From Thalassococcus profundi (lineage in GTDB: Bacteria; Pseudomonadota; Alphaproteobacteria; Rhodobacterales; Rhodobacteraceae): a stretch of DNA of 64,000 bases. The translations under genes and the position numbers were made by a program. Below, piece by piece: positions 47,775 through 56,238 of the stretch. The stretch covers positions 201,468-265,467 of the forward strand of contig NZ_QPMK01000003.1 in NCBI RefSeq assembly GCF_003344785.1. The letters run 5' to 3'. The first letter of the stretch is position 1; the number at the start of each line of letters is the position of its first letter. Under the pieces are notes generated by a model. It did no database searches. It was not told where the DNA came from and saw only the letters and a list, made by a program, of their open reading frames with translations.

Positions 47775-49340
47775 TTATGGCCATTTTCTATGTTTTGAAA
47801 TTTTGCGCAATACAAGATGGGCGGACACAGCCTCCGCCAGATTATCTTTTGCGGTCTCTTCACCCCGCAACACTTTGAAGGGAAAGGTCGTTTCCGGTGT
47901 TCTAAGTCCTGATTTATGGCAGTATCTGAGCCTTTCAGAGAACACGACTTTCAGGACCGCGATCCTCCACTCATAGCTCTCTTTTTTCCATATATCACAG
48001 GGCGTTGAGATTACTTTCAAAGTGTGTTCAAACATCTCATCAAAGCCACTGATACTCTTGCCAAGATCTGAGAGCTTCTCTTTGCAGATCACCTGTTTCT
48101 TCTGACATTGTGCTATGCGCTTCTCGTATGCTGAGGCGACCGAGTCGTTTTCGGTTTCGACGATCCGATCAAGGAGCTTTTCCTGCTCTTGTTGAAGAAG
48201 CTTGATTTGCCTCTCCAAGTCGCGGCGCCGATCCAAGGTAGCGGCTTGATTATGCTCCCAGAGGTCACGCAACATCCTTTTCATAACTTTGGCCACGGTT
48301 TCATGCGGTTGTAACTCGGATAGGAGGCTGACAAGGTGCGCCTCAAGTTTGTCGCCGTTGATTGATTTGCCCTGCCTGTCGCAACGCTTGTTGAAGCACC
48401 GGTAATAGGGGTACATTTTGCCGCTCTTGCTCCGGCTCCAGCCTGCGGTTAGCGGTCGGCCACAATCATCGCACAGCACGAAGCCGCGCAAAGGAAAATC
48501 TTCGCTTGTCTCCTTCCCGGAATGTACGCGCGAATTTCCGTCGAGCCGCTCTTGGATGAGCTGAAAAGTCTGGTAGCTGATCAAAGGCTTGTGCTTGCCC
48601 TTTCGAAGGGAAATCGACCATTTTGGATAGTCGATGTATCCAGCGTAGAGTGGATTGCGCAGCATCCCTTCCATTCTTCCGTTCCCGAGTACGGGGCTCT
48701 TTCGGGTCGCTATGAACTCCGGTTGAGCTTCAACAAACCGCTTTGCCGATGCAGCGGTCTCGAAGCGACCGCTGGCGAAGCCTTCGAGTGCCTCGCGGAC
48801 AATGCCAGAGAGGTCATCGGGTTCTATGGGTTTGCCTTTTCCGGCAGACCGATAGCCGATCGGGGCAGCCAGGCACCAGTAGCCGTCAGACAGTCGTGCC
48901 TTCTGGCAACGTTTGACACGCGCAGCATTGTCTTCTCGCTCAAATTGGCCCATCCCAACATGGATCGTCTCCATGAAGCGGCCAGCAGGGGAGTCTTCGA
49001 ATGTAAATGTAGGTGACCTAAAAATCGCTCCATGGTCCGTCGCATATCTTTTGATATTTTGATAGATCGCGACATCACGAGCCACACGTGAGATAGCGTC
49101 GACGACGATTACAATACTGTCTTTCCTATTTTCCTTGATCCAGTTTTTCAGATCTTTCAAACCCTCTCGATTGTCTGACCCGCCGGTGCTATCGTCAGTG
49201 AATGTCTCAACGACCTCAAAGTCATTCTGACGACAATACTCTCGGCAGGAGCTGATTTGAGAATTGAGACCGTTGCCCTGTTGTACTTGTCGCTTTGTGG
49301 AAACACGGGCGTAGATGGCTGCCTTTGAACCCGTCCTCAT
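47775..49340 (-). CDS. Large serine recombinase/integrase of island 2
   Basis: A 521-residue large serine recombinase: catalytic domain (1-150, IYARVSTKRQVQQGNGLNSQ with the Ser nucleophile, then AISRVARDV), recombinase domain (about 165-260, GMLRNPLYAGY), zinc ribbon (CDDCGRPLTAGW ... YYRCFNKRCDRQG, about 290-330) and a coiled-coil (about 365-430). Residues near the C-terminus (NLAEAV) are encoded by the tRNA-derived att repeat at 47826-47841, so the last 17 or so residues come from island 1 sequence. The original tail probably read into the antisense of tRNA-Ser (…LAEAVGFEPTGRS). The core domains are intact. Confidence 0.92.
   Translation of the reverse strand: MRTGSKAAIYARVSTKRQVQQGNGLNSQISSCREYCRQNDFEVVETFTDDSTGGSDNREGLKDLKNWIKENRKDSIVIVVDAISRVARDVAIYQNIKRYATDHGAIFRSPTFTFEDSPAGRFMETIHVGMGQFEREDNAARVKRCQKARLSDGYWCLAAPIGYRSAGKGKPIEPDDLSGIVREALEGFASGRFETAASAKRFVEAQPEFIATRKSPVLGNGRMEGMLRNPLYAGYIDYPKWSISLRKGKHKPLISYQTFQLIQERLDGNSRVHSGKETSEDFPLRGFVLCDDCGRPLTAGWSRSKSGKMYPYYRCFNKRCDRQGKSINGDKLEAHLVSLLSELQPHETVAKVMKRMLRDLWEHNQAATLDRRRDLERQIKLLQQEQEKLLDRIVETENDSVASAYEKRIAQCQKKQVICKEKLSDLGKSISGFDEMFEHTLKVISTPCDIWKKESYEWRIAVLKVVFSERLRYCHKSGLRTPETTFPFKVLRGEETAKDNLAEAVSAHLVLRKISKHRKWP
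47826..47841 (+). other. Right attachment site (attR) of island 1
   Basis: Exact 16-base copy, CACAGCCTCCGCCAGA, of the tRNA-Ser 3' end at 20183-20198, in the same orientation, beside the integrase gene. It lies inside the 3' end of the serine recombinase gene and marks the junction between islands 1 and 2. Confidence 0.85.
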
Positions 49341-49418
49341 CGCTTACCTCCTTAGATTTGCTTATACTATTGCCAATTTTGGGTCATTTTCTTGGCGAGA
49401 TGTTGCACAGCACTCCAT

Positions 49419-49682
49419 CTACGCGTCCTGATCAACGCCGTCTTCCAAGTCCGCAGTTTTTGTAGTGTAGCCCGCGCCCCATAGGAAGATGAGGATGGAC
49501 CAGAGTGCCGAGACGAATTCTTCTTTCCGCGCCTCGCTAAGATTTGATTCGTCTAATTGCCTTGCATAGATTTCCCAGTCTATTTCAATTAATTTCGGAC
49601 TGGACTCCCTTGAGGGAATTTTAGATTCTATATTTTCACGTGAAGTATCTGAGTAATCCACCAGTTGGACCTCCAAAAGCAA
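49419..49682 (-). CDS. Small hypothetical protein upstream of the serine recombinase
   Basis: An 87-residue, acidic, mainly helical protein (IEIDWEIYARQLDES, KEEFVSALWSILIFLWGAGY). It lies 78 bases upstream of the recombinase gene in the same direction. Small genes in this position often accompany serine recombinases and may be directionality or regulatory factors; this one is not recognised. An AGGTCCAAC stretch precedes the start. Confidence 0.55.
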   Translation of the reverse strand: MLLEVQLVDYSDTSRENIESKIPSRESSPKLIEIDWEIYARQLDESNLSEARKEEFVSALWSILIFLWGAGYTTKTADLEDGVDQDA

Positions 49683-50502
49683 TTATTCCAGATCAGCACG
49701 GAGACATCTCCTTGCCGAGATGAGGTGCTCATAACCTCTTCAAGCTTCATGCGGACGATCTGACATAATGGAGCGAACGGCAGCCACGCAAAGTCAAGGC
49801 AAATTCACGTCTAAGCATCTGGTTTCCCTTCAATTACTACCTCGAGTAGCATGATCATGAGATAGTTTTTTCCGTGGCACCGGGTTTCACCCAGTCTGTC
49901 ATGTGTTCGACAGGCGATTCGAAGTTTTTTCCGCAAGCATCCGCGGATTCAATTTCCGGAAGATGGTCATAGGATGTTCCTTCGATCTTGATGCGACTTG
50001 AGCAAAGGGCTGGTCTTTCAGGCCGGTCAAGTTGGACATTGGCCATCTTCTCGACTGACGAAGAAGAAAATTTCGCCAACTCCTGATTTTCTCGCAACGG
50101 GGTCGTTCGTCGAAGATGATGACGCTTTGATGTTGAAATGCCTGTCCGCATGGGTGACCTCGGGTGACGGAAAAAACTGAAGGTGATTGGCCTGGAGGTC
50201 GGCCATCAGTGCTTTGGCAAATTGATGTGGCAGGACGAAATAACCGTAACCAGGTCAGGAACCCCACACCGACCGCGCTGGCCGTAGTAGCCTCCGCAGT
50301 TGCAGCATGGCATGCCTGTCGCGTTCGGCCCATTTGTATGTGCCGGCTGCTGTTGGAAATCGAGAAAGCGGCGCGGCATCGGAAATTGTTCATATGTATC
50401 CGGCCTGTTGATCGGTTCGCGGGCCTTGACCTTGATGGGGTTACGCCCACACCTTGGTCTCATTAGCGGCAAGGTCGGTGATGACCTGATGGGCCGTCAG
50501 CC
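49683..50502. other. Stretch without a supported gene
   Basis: Overlapping short frames exist on both strands (for example 49855-50151 minus, 98 codons) but none has a family match or convincing start. It is likely non-coding or decayed mobile DNA, bordered on the right by a transposase fragment. Confidence 0.45.
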
Positions 50503-50679
50503 TCTGGAGGCAATGGATACAAGGAGCTCGCAGCGGCGCGCGGCGTGGAGCACTTTGTCGTGGGCAGCGAGCGAGGCACCCGCGTCGCGGCAGGCTGGTA
50601 CCACATTCAGAACGTCAACTCGCTGCACACACGTTACGAAAGGTTCATCAAGCCGTTCTGCGGGCCGGCGACGAAGAAC
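50503..50679 (+). pseudogene. IS1595-type transposase fragment
   Basis: The frame reads SGGNGYKELAAARGVEHFVV and continues WYHIQNVNSLHTRYERFIKP then FCGPATKN, which is the C-terminal DDE/N region of IS1595-family (ISXO2-like) transposases. The N-terminal two thirds and the very end are missing, and the frame then runs into unrelated sequence. It is a dead remnant. Confidence 0.75.
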
Positions 50680-50935
50680 ACCCCCAAGAAAATTTGCGGC
50701 GGCGACCAAAATGCACGGCCTCGAGCCGAGGCGGACCATCGGCTCGCCGATGAACGAATCCTTGTGGAGCCCGACCTCGGGTACTTGCCTGTTGGGGATA
50801 GGGTCGTGGCCAAGTTTCCGAACGCCAAGACCTCGGTCCGCTGCGTGGCCAGCGTCGCGGCCTTAGTGTGCCAAAGCGGCGTGGACGTCCCTATGAGCAA
50901 GAGGGCAAAATTAGCTGACCACAAGCTCTTGAGCA

Positions 50936-50975
50936 CAACTTATCTGTTGTGTAGTTGCGCACAACAGATAAGTTG
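50936..50975. promoter_or_regulatory. Perfect 16-bp inverted repeat, probable operator of the HTH-peptidase gene
   Basis: Arms CAACTTATCTGTTGTG (50936-50951) and CACAACAGATAAGTTG (50960-50975) are exact reverse complements around eight bases. The site ends 19 bases before the start codon at 50995, a position expected for autoregulation by the encoded HTH protein. Confidence 0.8.
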
Positions 50976-50994
50976 GGTACATTGAGGGATGGCA

Positions 50995-52317
50995 ATGAAC
51001 GGAATCACTCTAAACGAGAAGGAAGCGCGGGAAACGCGCGCCCGTATTTCTCGTCTAACCAAGGCACTGAGTTCGGAACACGCTATGGAGCCGGTTGTTG
51101 CCGGGCTGCCGCCCGAGGTGATTTCTCAAGTCTCGCGCATGATGAAGGCCGAGCGCGAGCGCCTGACCCAATCAGTCGAGGCATACGAAGAGGCCAAGGA
51201 CACCCAACGCCCCACCGCCCTTAAAGCACTGGTAAATCGCGACCTTGGGCTGATGCTCATTGTGGCGAGGATCGCCAACGGCTTTTCTCAGAAGGACTTG
51301 GCGTGGCGCCTCGGCGTGAAGGAGCAACAGGTCCAGCGGTGGGAAGCTGAGCGATATGGGCAGATCAGCCTCAAGAATTACCATCGCGTGGCGGCGCTGC
51401 TCGGCGTGCGCCCGTGGGCAGACATGTCCGACCAACCGGAGCTCCGCGGGTTGGACAAGGTCATCGATGGGGTGTCGAAAGCCGAAATCAAGAAGATCCT
51501 CAAGCATGGGCGCGAGAACGGCTGGTTTGCCGAGGACTTCACCGAGGCAGAACTTCGTCGCTACATCGCGGAGAACCGGATCGACTTTGGAAGCCCCGGG
51601 CTTCTCCGCACTGGCCTCAACGTTGTGGATCACACTGAAGACGTCATGCTCCACGCTTGGCGCGCCAGGGTCACAGCACGGGCGCGCGAGGTATTCGCGG
51701 GCATCGGAGACGTTCACGAGCCGCTTGAACTCAAGTGGATTCCCGACCTGGTCCGCCTGAGCAAAGAAACTGACGGGCCGCTCCAGGCAGGGGAAGTACT
51801 CGCCAGCCACGGCATCGTCTTGATTGTGGAGCCACAGGTTCCCGGTCTCAAGATCGACGGCGCGGCGTTCATCGTGGATGGGAGACCGGTCATCGGAATG
51901 ACCGTCAGAACCGACACGGTGGACAACTTCTGGTTCACATTGATGCACGAACTTGCCCACGTGACGCTTCACTTCTCAACCGGCCTGGCCGTAGGCTTCT
52001 ACGATCAAACGGACCAAGAGACATCGGTCGATGAACAGGAGGAGGAGGCTAACCGCTTCGCGTCTAACTTGCTCATACCAGAAGAACGCTGGCGGCGCTC
52101 TACTGCCCGCATCGCGAAGTCGGCTGCGGTCATCGAGCGCTTCGCCAACGAGTTAGATATCCATCCGGCGATTGTGTTCGGGCGGATACGCAAAGAACGG
52201 GGCGAGTGGTCCCTGTTCGCAAACAAGATCGGGAGGAACACCGTGAGGAAACTGTTTGTGGGCGAAGCCCAGAAAGGAAAGAGTGATGCTCCCATACTAC
52301 CCCGCCCTCAGGGCTAA
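50995..52317 (+). CDS. HTH regulator fused to ImmA/IrrE-type metallopeptidase
   Basis: A 440-residue protein. The N-terminal 85 residues are helical. An XRE-type HTH follows (about 85-145, NGFSQKDLAWRLGVKEQQVQ and RWEAERYG). The C-terminal half contains an ImmA/IrrE peptidase with the zinc motif H318-E-L-A-H322 and a downstream EEEANRFASNLLIP block supplying the third ligand. Such proteins sense stress and cleave a repressor or act in toxin-antitoxin-like and defence modules. I choose the ATG at 50995 because GAGGG is spaced six bases away; the ATG at 50989 abuts it. The gene overlaps the next one by 32 bases. Confidence 0.85.
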   Translation: MNGITLNEKEARETRARISRLTKALSSEHAMEPVVAGLPPEVISQVSRMMKAERERLTQSVEAYEEAKDTQRPTALKALVNRDLGLMLIVARIANGFSQKDLAWRLGVKEQQVQRWEAERYGQISLKNYHRVAALLGVRPWADMSDQPELRGLDKVIDGVSKAEIKKILKHGRENGWFAEDFTEAELRRYIAENRIDFGSPGLLRTGLNVVDHTEDVMLHAWRARVTARAREVFAGIGDVHEPLELKWIPDLVRLSKETDGPLQAGEVLASHGIVLIVEPQVPGLKIDGAAFIVDGRPVIGMTVRTDTVDNFWFTLMHELAHVTLHFSTGLAVGFYDQTDQETSVDEQEEEANRFASNLLIPEERWRRSTARIAKSAAVIERFANELDIHPAIVFGRIRKERGEWSLFANKIGRNTVRKLFVGEAQKGKSDAPILPRPQG

Positions 52318-53377
52318 ACCCGGCGAGTTCGCTGCCTGCGGTAGGCTGGCCGCCCGTTATCAGGGGCACGTTTGCCCTCGCTTTGTGGTGCCGCCTCCCT
52401 CCGAGCCAGACCCCGAAAAAGGGCGCATACCAACGCTGGATGAGATCGCCTACATGATGGGTGAGCGCCTCGGAAAGAGCTGGCCCCACCAGCGTGCGTT
52501 TCTTGACCCGCAACTCGCAGCGGCCTCCCTCGGCGACGAGGGGGTAGCGACGCTCTTCCGCATCGCCACGGCCGTAAACTCCCGCCTGCTTCCGGTCCTG
52601 ACGATCGCCGATCTGACCAACCCGGCCCGCCAGGCACTCGTTCAGGACGGGAACGTTAGGGCGGGCATCTACATGGACTTCGAGGAAGTTGATCCCACCG
52701 CTTTGGTCGAGGCGGTGGAGAAGATGGGCGTCCGGTCGGAACACTGTGTCCTATTCGTGGACTTCACCGGGGCTCCCCTGGGTGCCGACTTCGCGCCTGC
52801 TATCGGCGAAATCTTCGATCAACTGGACGGCGTGGCGCGGTGGAGCAAAATCGTCTACCAAGCGTCGGCATACCCGGACAAGCTGCCGGTTGGTGCCAAC
52901 GAGCGCACGTTGATCCCCAGAGCGGAGTGGACCACCTTCCAGGCGGCCCTTAAAGAGACTGGCGTCCAACCGGATCGACTGGCGTACGGTGACTTTGGCG
53001 CAGATTGCGGGCGGATGGTGTTTCCGAAGGGCAAGGGAGGCGGAAGGCCGAGGCCGCACCTGCGCTACACCGGCAAGACCCACACGTTGGTGGTGAGGGG
53101 CAGCGATTCGGGAGCTTTCACGCCGACGATGCGCGAAGTCTGCAAGCAGATCATCGAGAGCAATGAGTATAACGGCAGGGGCTTCTCACCTGCGGACGAC
53201 CGTATCTGGCGAAACGCGAAGGGGCTGACCGAATCTTGCGGCGACGCGACTGGATGGCGGGAACTGAACACGGCGCACCACTTGGTCAAGATCGTTAGGG
53301 ACTTGGGCGCCATGTCGGGCATCGAGTTTGACGAAGATTTGGTGGCAGAATACTCGGAACAGGGCGTACTTCTATAG
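52286..53377 (+). CDS. Beta-family protein (T4 Beta-like), partner of the HTH-peptidase
   Basis: A 363-residue protein matching the Beta-protein family named after the phage T4 protein: MLPYYPALRAKPGEFAA at the start, then RLLPVLTIADLTNP, VLFVDFTGAPL, KIVYQASAYPDK and a C-terminal LTESCGDATGWRELNTAHHL block. Its biochemical role is unknown. In many bacterial islands it is paired with an XRE or ImmA/IrrE gene, as here, where it overlaps the upstream gene and has AAAGGAAAG upstream. A toxin/antitoxin or defence role is inferred from the pairing only. Confidence 0.75.
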   Translation: MLPYYPALRAKPGEFAACGRLAARYQGHVCPRFVVPPPSEPDPEKGRIPTLDEIAYMMGERLGKSWPHQRAFLDPQLAAASLGDEGVATLFRIATAVNSRLLPVLTIADLTNPARQALVQDGNVRAGIYMDFEEVDPTALVEAVEKMGVRSEHCVLFVDFTGAPLGADFAPAIGEIFDQLDGVARWSKIVYQASAYPDKLPVGANERTLIPRAEWTTFQAALKETGVQPDRLAYGDFGADCGRMVFPKGKGGGRPRPHLRYTGKTHTLVVRGSDSGAFTPTMREVCKQIIESNEYNGRGFSPADDRIWRNAKGLTESCGDATGWRELNTAHHLVKIVRDLGAMSGIEFDEDLVAEYSEQGVLL

Positions 53378-53945
53378 AGTATAGCAACAGCCGAAAACTG
53401 GGGCCCTGTTGGATCATTGAATGTGACAATTGGCGGTGTAGCCTGCGCCCTGAAAAGTGGTCCTCCCTGAGGTAGGCTTTCGAGACCGATGGAGGACATA
53501 AGCCTGTGCTCAAGGGTCAGCAGGCGGCCGTCAGCGGCCATTCTCAGCCCGAGGCGATGCTGCAACGCAGCATGAAGGGCTGATGGGCGCGACACTTCTG
53601 AGTTCGCCCAGCTTGCTCACTCTACCCTGCACCTGCGGAGTCTCCGGACATGATCGGTGGTTAGTGTTTTTTCAGTGGGCTGCAAAGCCGTCGGCGCGAA
53701 GGGTGAAGGTCTACCCATCGCTGCGGTGGGCTCAAGTCGCTGCTGTCGGAACGGCCAAAAGCTCAAAAACGCAAATCCCGCCGTGCTTCTCGTCAACCAC
53801 CCGCAGTTCCACTATAGGTCTGGTCATCGGTGCATCAAGGGTCCAAGTTCGTTCCGCGAAAAGACTCAGGGAGTCACAGAGGCCATCGCCTTCTACGCCA
53901 CAATCTGTGGCTTGACGTGGGCGCAAGACAATCGAAAGAAGATTG
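53378..53945. other. Intergenic region before the radical SAM operon
   Basis: No convincing gene. The sequence around 53430-53640 has the look of an insertion-sequence remnant but matches no family I can name. The right end should hold the promoter for the four-gene operon. Confidence 0.4.
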
Positions 53946-55079
53946 ATGTCGATCCACGAAATTGAAGACGTAAAGCAGCTCAGAAGCGCGCCAAATGATC
54001 TGCCTGAAAGTTTGGCGAATGTTGTGGAGTACCGAAAGTCTGGACTTAGCCTAAACCATGTAGTCGGCTGCCCGCTCGACTGTGGCTATTGCGTCCGCCA
54101 TCTTTTCGGAAATTTTGAGATGAAGCGGCCCCATCTCATAATGAGCGATGAGCAGGCCGTTGATGAATTACTGCGGCACTGGGCGTTTGTTCCTCACAGG
54201 ACGCCGCTCCAAATATTTAATCGCGCAACGGATCCATTCCTGCCCAACGTGAAGCCACACCTGCTAAATAGCCTTTCGCTTTTGGATCAGCGCGGGCTCA
54301 CGAACCACATCCTTGTAATTACTCGGTGGAAAGTCACTCCGGACGACGTCGCCAAGCTTGAGCGTCTCCAAAATCTCAAGGTCACCGTGTTAGTTACTTG
54401 GTCGGGGATAAATGACGTCCGACTTGAGCCAGTCGATAGCGAGTTCGCCGAAAGGTCATTAAAGGTTCTCGCAGAATATAAGTCGCGAACAAAATGCATT
54501 CTATATTGGCGCCCTATCATCGCTGGCGTGAACGACACAGACCACTGCATTGCGGCGGCCAGCGCATTGTCCCAGTTGGCCGACGCCACAGTGTTCACGG
54601 GGCTGTTCCACAGGGAACAAATACGGGCACATTTTCGATCTTCGGGCGTTGAGGACCTCTACAATGACGTGCCCCGTCGGAAGATTCTTCCCCGAGAAGT
54701 CGAAAAGCGCGTTCTGAAAAAATACACCGGCGCTCCCTTGTTCCGAAAGACATCATGTGGCGTTGCATTCGCTCATGCTGAAGCCGACTACAATGGACAC
54801 TTCGGCATCACAAACATATGTAATATCTGCCCGCAAGAACAGATTTCGCTATGTGCCAGTGGACATCAGATTCCGTTATTCGAGAAGGTGGCACCCCTCG
54901 TCAAGTCGGTCGGCCTCAATCCCTCTCGGATCGAGATCCGCGCCGGAAACGTCATCGTAGAGGGAAGCACCGAGCAACAACGTTATTATGTCCAACACTC
55001 TCTGGGGTTTCAGGTGCACGATCGTAGTCAACCGCATCTGCCGGGACGCCATGGTCGTGCGGAGGAGGGATGGGAGTGA
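53946..55079 (+). CDS. Radical SAM protein, first gene of an unfamiliar operon
   Basis: A 377-residue radical SAM enzyme. The [4Fe-4S] motif is C42-P-L-D-C46-G-Y-C49 (CX3CX2C), followed by the partial TIM barrel with IFNRATDPFLPN, HILVITRWKVT and ILYWRPIIAGVND. A second Cys cluster near the C-terminus (ICNICPQEQISLC) may bind an auxiliary Fe-S centre. The barrel pattern is closest in feel to the spore-photoproduct-lyase-like radical SAM group, but I do not recognise the family. A TTG three bases earlier is possible; the ATG at 53946 is preferred. It overlaps the exonuclease gene by ten bases. Confidence 0.82.
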   Translation: MSIHEIEDVKQLRSAPNDLPESLANVVEYRKSGLSLNHVVGCPLDCGYCVRHLFGNFEMKRPHLIMSDEQAVDELLRHWAFVPHRTPLQIFNRATDPFLPNVKPHLLNSLSLLDQRGLTNHILVITRWKVTPDDVAKLERLQNLKVTVLVTWSGINDVRLEPVDSEFAERSLKVLAEYKSRTKCILYWRPIIAGVNDTDHCIAAASALSQLADATVFTGLFHREQIRAHFRSSGVEDLYNDVPRRKILPREVEKRVLKKYTGAPLFRKTSCGVAFAHAEADYNGHFGITNICNICPQEQISLCASGHQIPLFEKVAPLVKSVGLNPSRIEIRAGNVIVEGSTEQQRYYVQHSLGFQVHDRSQPHLPGRHGRAEEGWE

Positions 55080-55657
55080 GTAAACGGATGTGGGCTGTCG
55101 ATGTTGAAGGAAGCGGAAAATCACCGCCGGAAATTGTCGAATTGGCTATCGCAGAAATGGACAATTTTAAGTTGACTGGTCGAAGAATGCACTGGCGATT
55201 CAAGCCGAAGAATGGGATTTCACCGATCGCAGCTCGTATCCATGGGATCTGGGACGATGACGTGGTGGATGCGCCGGAACTTGAGGACGCCGCCGATGAC
55301 ATACTGATGTGGCTCGAAGACAGGCCAATCATTGGGCACAATGTCAAAGTGGAAGTCGACCTTCTCACTGAAGCCCTATCGGGATGGGTGCCCATTGCGG
55401 CATATGACACGCTAAGGGTGGCCCGGCGCTTGCTTCCGAACGAGGAGAAGCACGGCCTCGAGCATCTCGGTTCAAAGTTGGGACTGACCGCTTCAGCATC
55501 GAAAATAGCCGGAGGGAAGGCGCACTCAGCACCTTTCGATGCTGTGCTGTCTGCGCTCCTACTCGAACACATGCTGCGTAAACGGTCGGAAGGAGATCGG
55601 CGCGAAATTCTCTTGGACGCCGATATACTCGGTGGAGCCCAAGGAAAGCTACTATGA
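55070..55657 (+). CDS. DnaQ-like 3'-5' exonuclease (DEDDh)
   Basis: A 195-residue exonuclease domain protein. Motif ExoI is VDVEG (D11, E13), ExoII is IIGHNVKVEVDLL (D97), and ExoIII is HSAPFDA (H152, D157), giving a complete DEDDh set. The AARIHGI stretch is typical of DnaQ relatives. It should degrade single-stranded DNA or RNA from the 3' end with two metal ions. It is the second gene of the operon and overlaps its neighbours on both sides, so it is translationally coupled. Confidence 0.85.
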   Translation: MGVSKRMWAVDVEGSGKSPPEIVELAIAEMDNFKLTGRRMHWRFKPKNGISPIAARIHGIWDDDVVDAPELEDAADDILMWLEDRPIIGHNVKVEVDLLTEALSGWVPIAAYDTLRVARRLLPNEEKHGLEHLGSKLGLTASASKIAGGKAHSAPFDAVLSALLLEHMLRKRSEGDRREILLDADILGGAQGKLL

Positions 55658-56238
55658 GCGATAAACCATTCCGCATTGCGGTCGCTGGAGCTCATTCCAC
55701 CGGGAAGACGACTTTCCTAACCGAGCTTAAAGACATTCTCCAACGCGATGGCTTAAAGGTAGCTTACATCCACGAAAGCGCGGGCAAAGCAAAAGAAAAG
55801 GGCTTTCCAATTCTTGCCAACCATACCTTCGAAAGCACCGCTTGGCTTATAGCTCGGACCATTGAAATGGAGACTGAAGCAAGCCTTTTCTTTGATGTCG
55901 TTTTGGTGGATCGACCTGTTGCTGATGCTCTGGGTTACCTATACGCTGCTCTTCGTCACACAAATCGGATAATCTCCTCGGATCGGATCGCAGCATTGGA
56001 GAGCATTTGCGAAGCGTGGTCAAAGGAATATGACTTGGTCTTCTTGACTAAGTTGGAAGATTCGGTGGGCCTTGGGGAGGGCCGTGATCGAGATGAGGTC
56101 TTTCGTAGGCTGGCCGCAGACGAAGTTCGTCGTATCATTGATAAGCTCGTCCCAAGTCGGCATCTTCTCAAATTTGGTCACATGGAGGAGGCGGTGTCGT
56201 TTGCTCTGGACTGTTTCGACAATCATCGGAAACCATAG
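55654..56238 (+). CDS. P-loop NTPase / kinase-like protein (AAA_28-like)
   Basis: A 194-residue protein with Walker A G12-A-H-S-T-G-K-T19, a DVVLVDRPVADALGY Walker B/acceptor segment and a lid-like ADEVRRIIDKL. The arrangement resembles nucleoside-kinase-like AAA_28 ATPases (as in the NadR kinase domain), so phosphorylation of a nucleotide or small molecule is possible. The DxRDRDEVFRR region looks like a phosphate-binding lid. The start overlaps the exonuclease stop (ATGA). Confidence 0.75.
   Translation: MSDKPFRIAVAGAHSTGKTTFLTELKDILQRDGLKVAYIHESAGKAKEKGFPILANHTFESTAWLIARTIEMETEASLFFDVVLVDRPVADALGYLYAALRHTNRIISSDRIAALESICEAWSKEYDLVFLTKLEDSVGLGEGRDRDEVFRRLAADEVRRIIDKLVPSRHLLKFGHMEEAVSFALDCFDNHRKP

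Noticed and set aside
49855..50151. 98-codon minus-strand frame
   Set aside because: No recognisable family, poor start region and overlapping frames of equal quality; left as unsupported.
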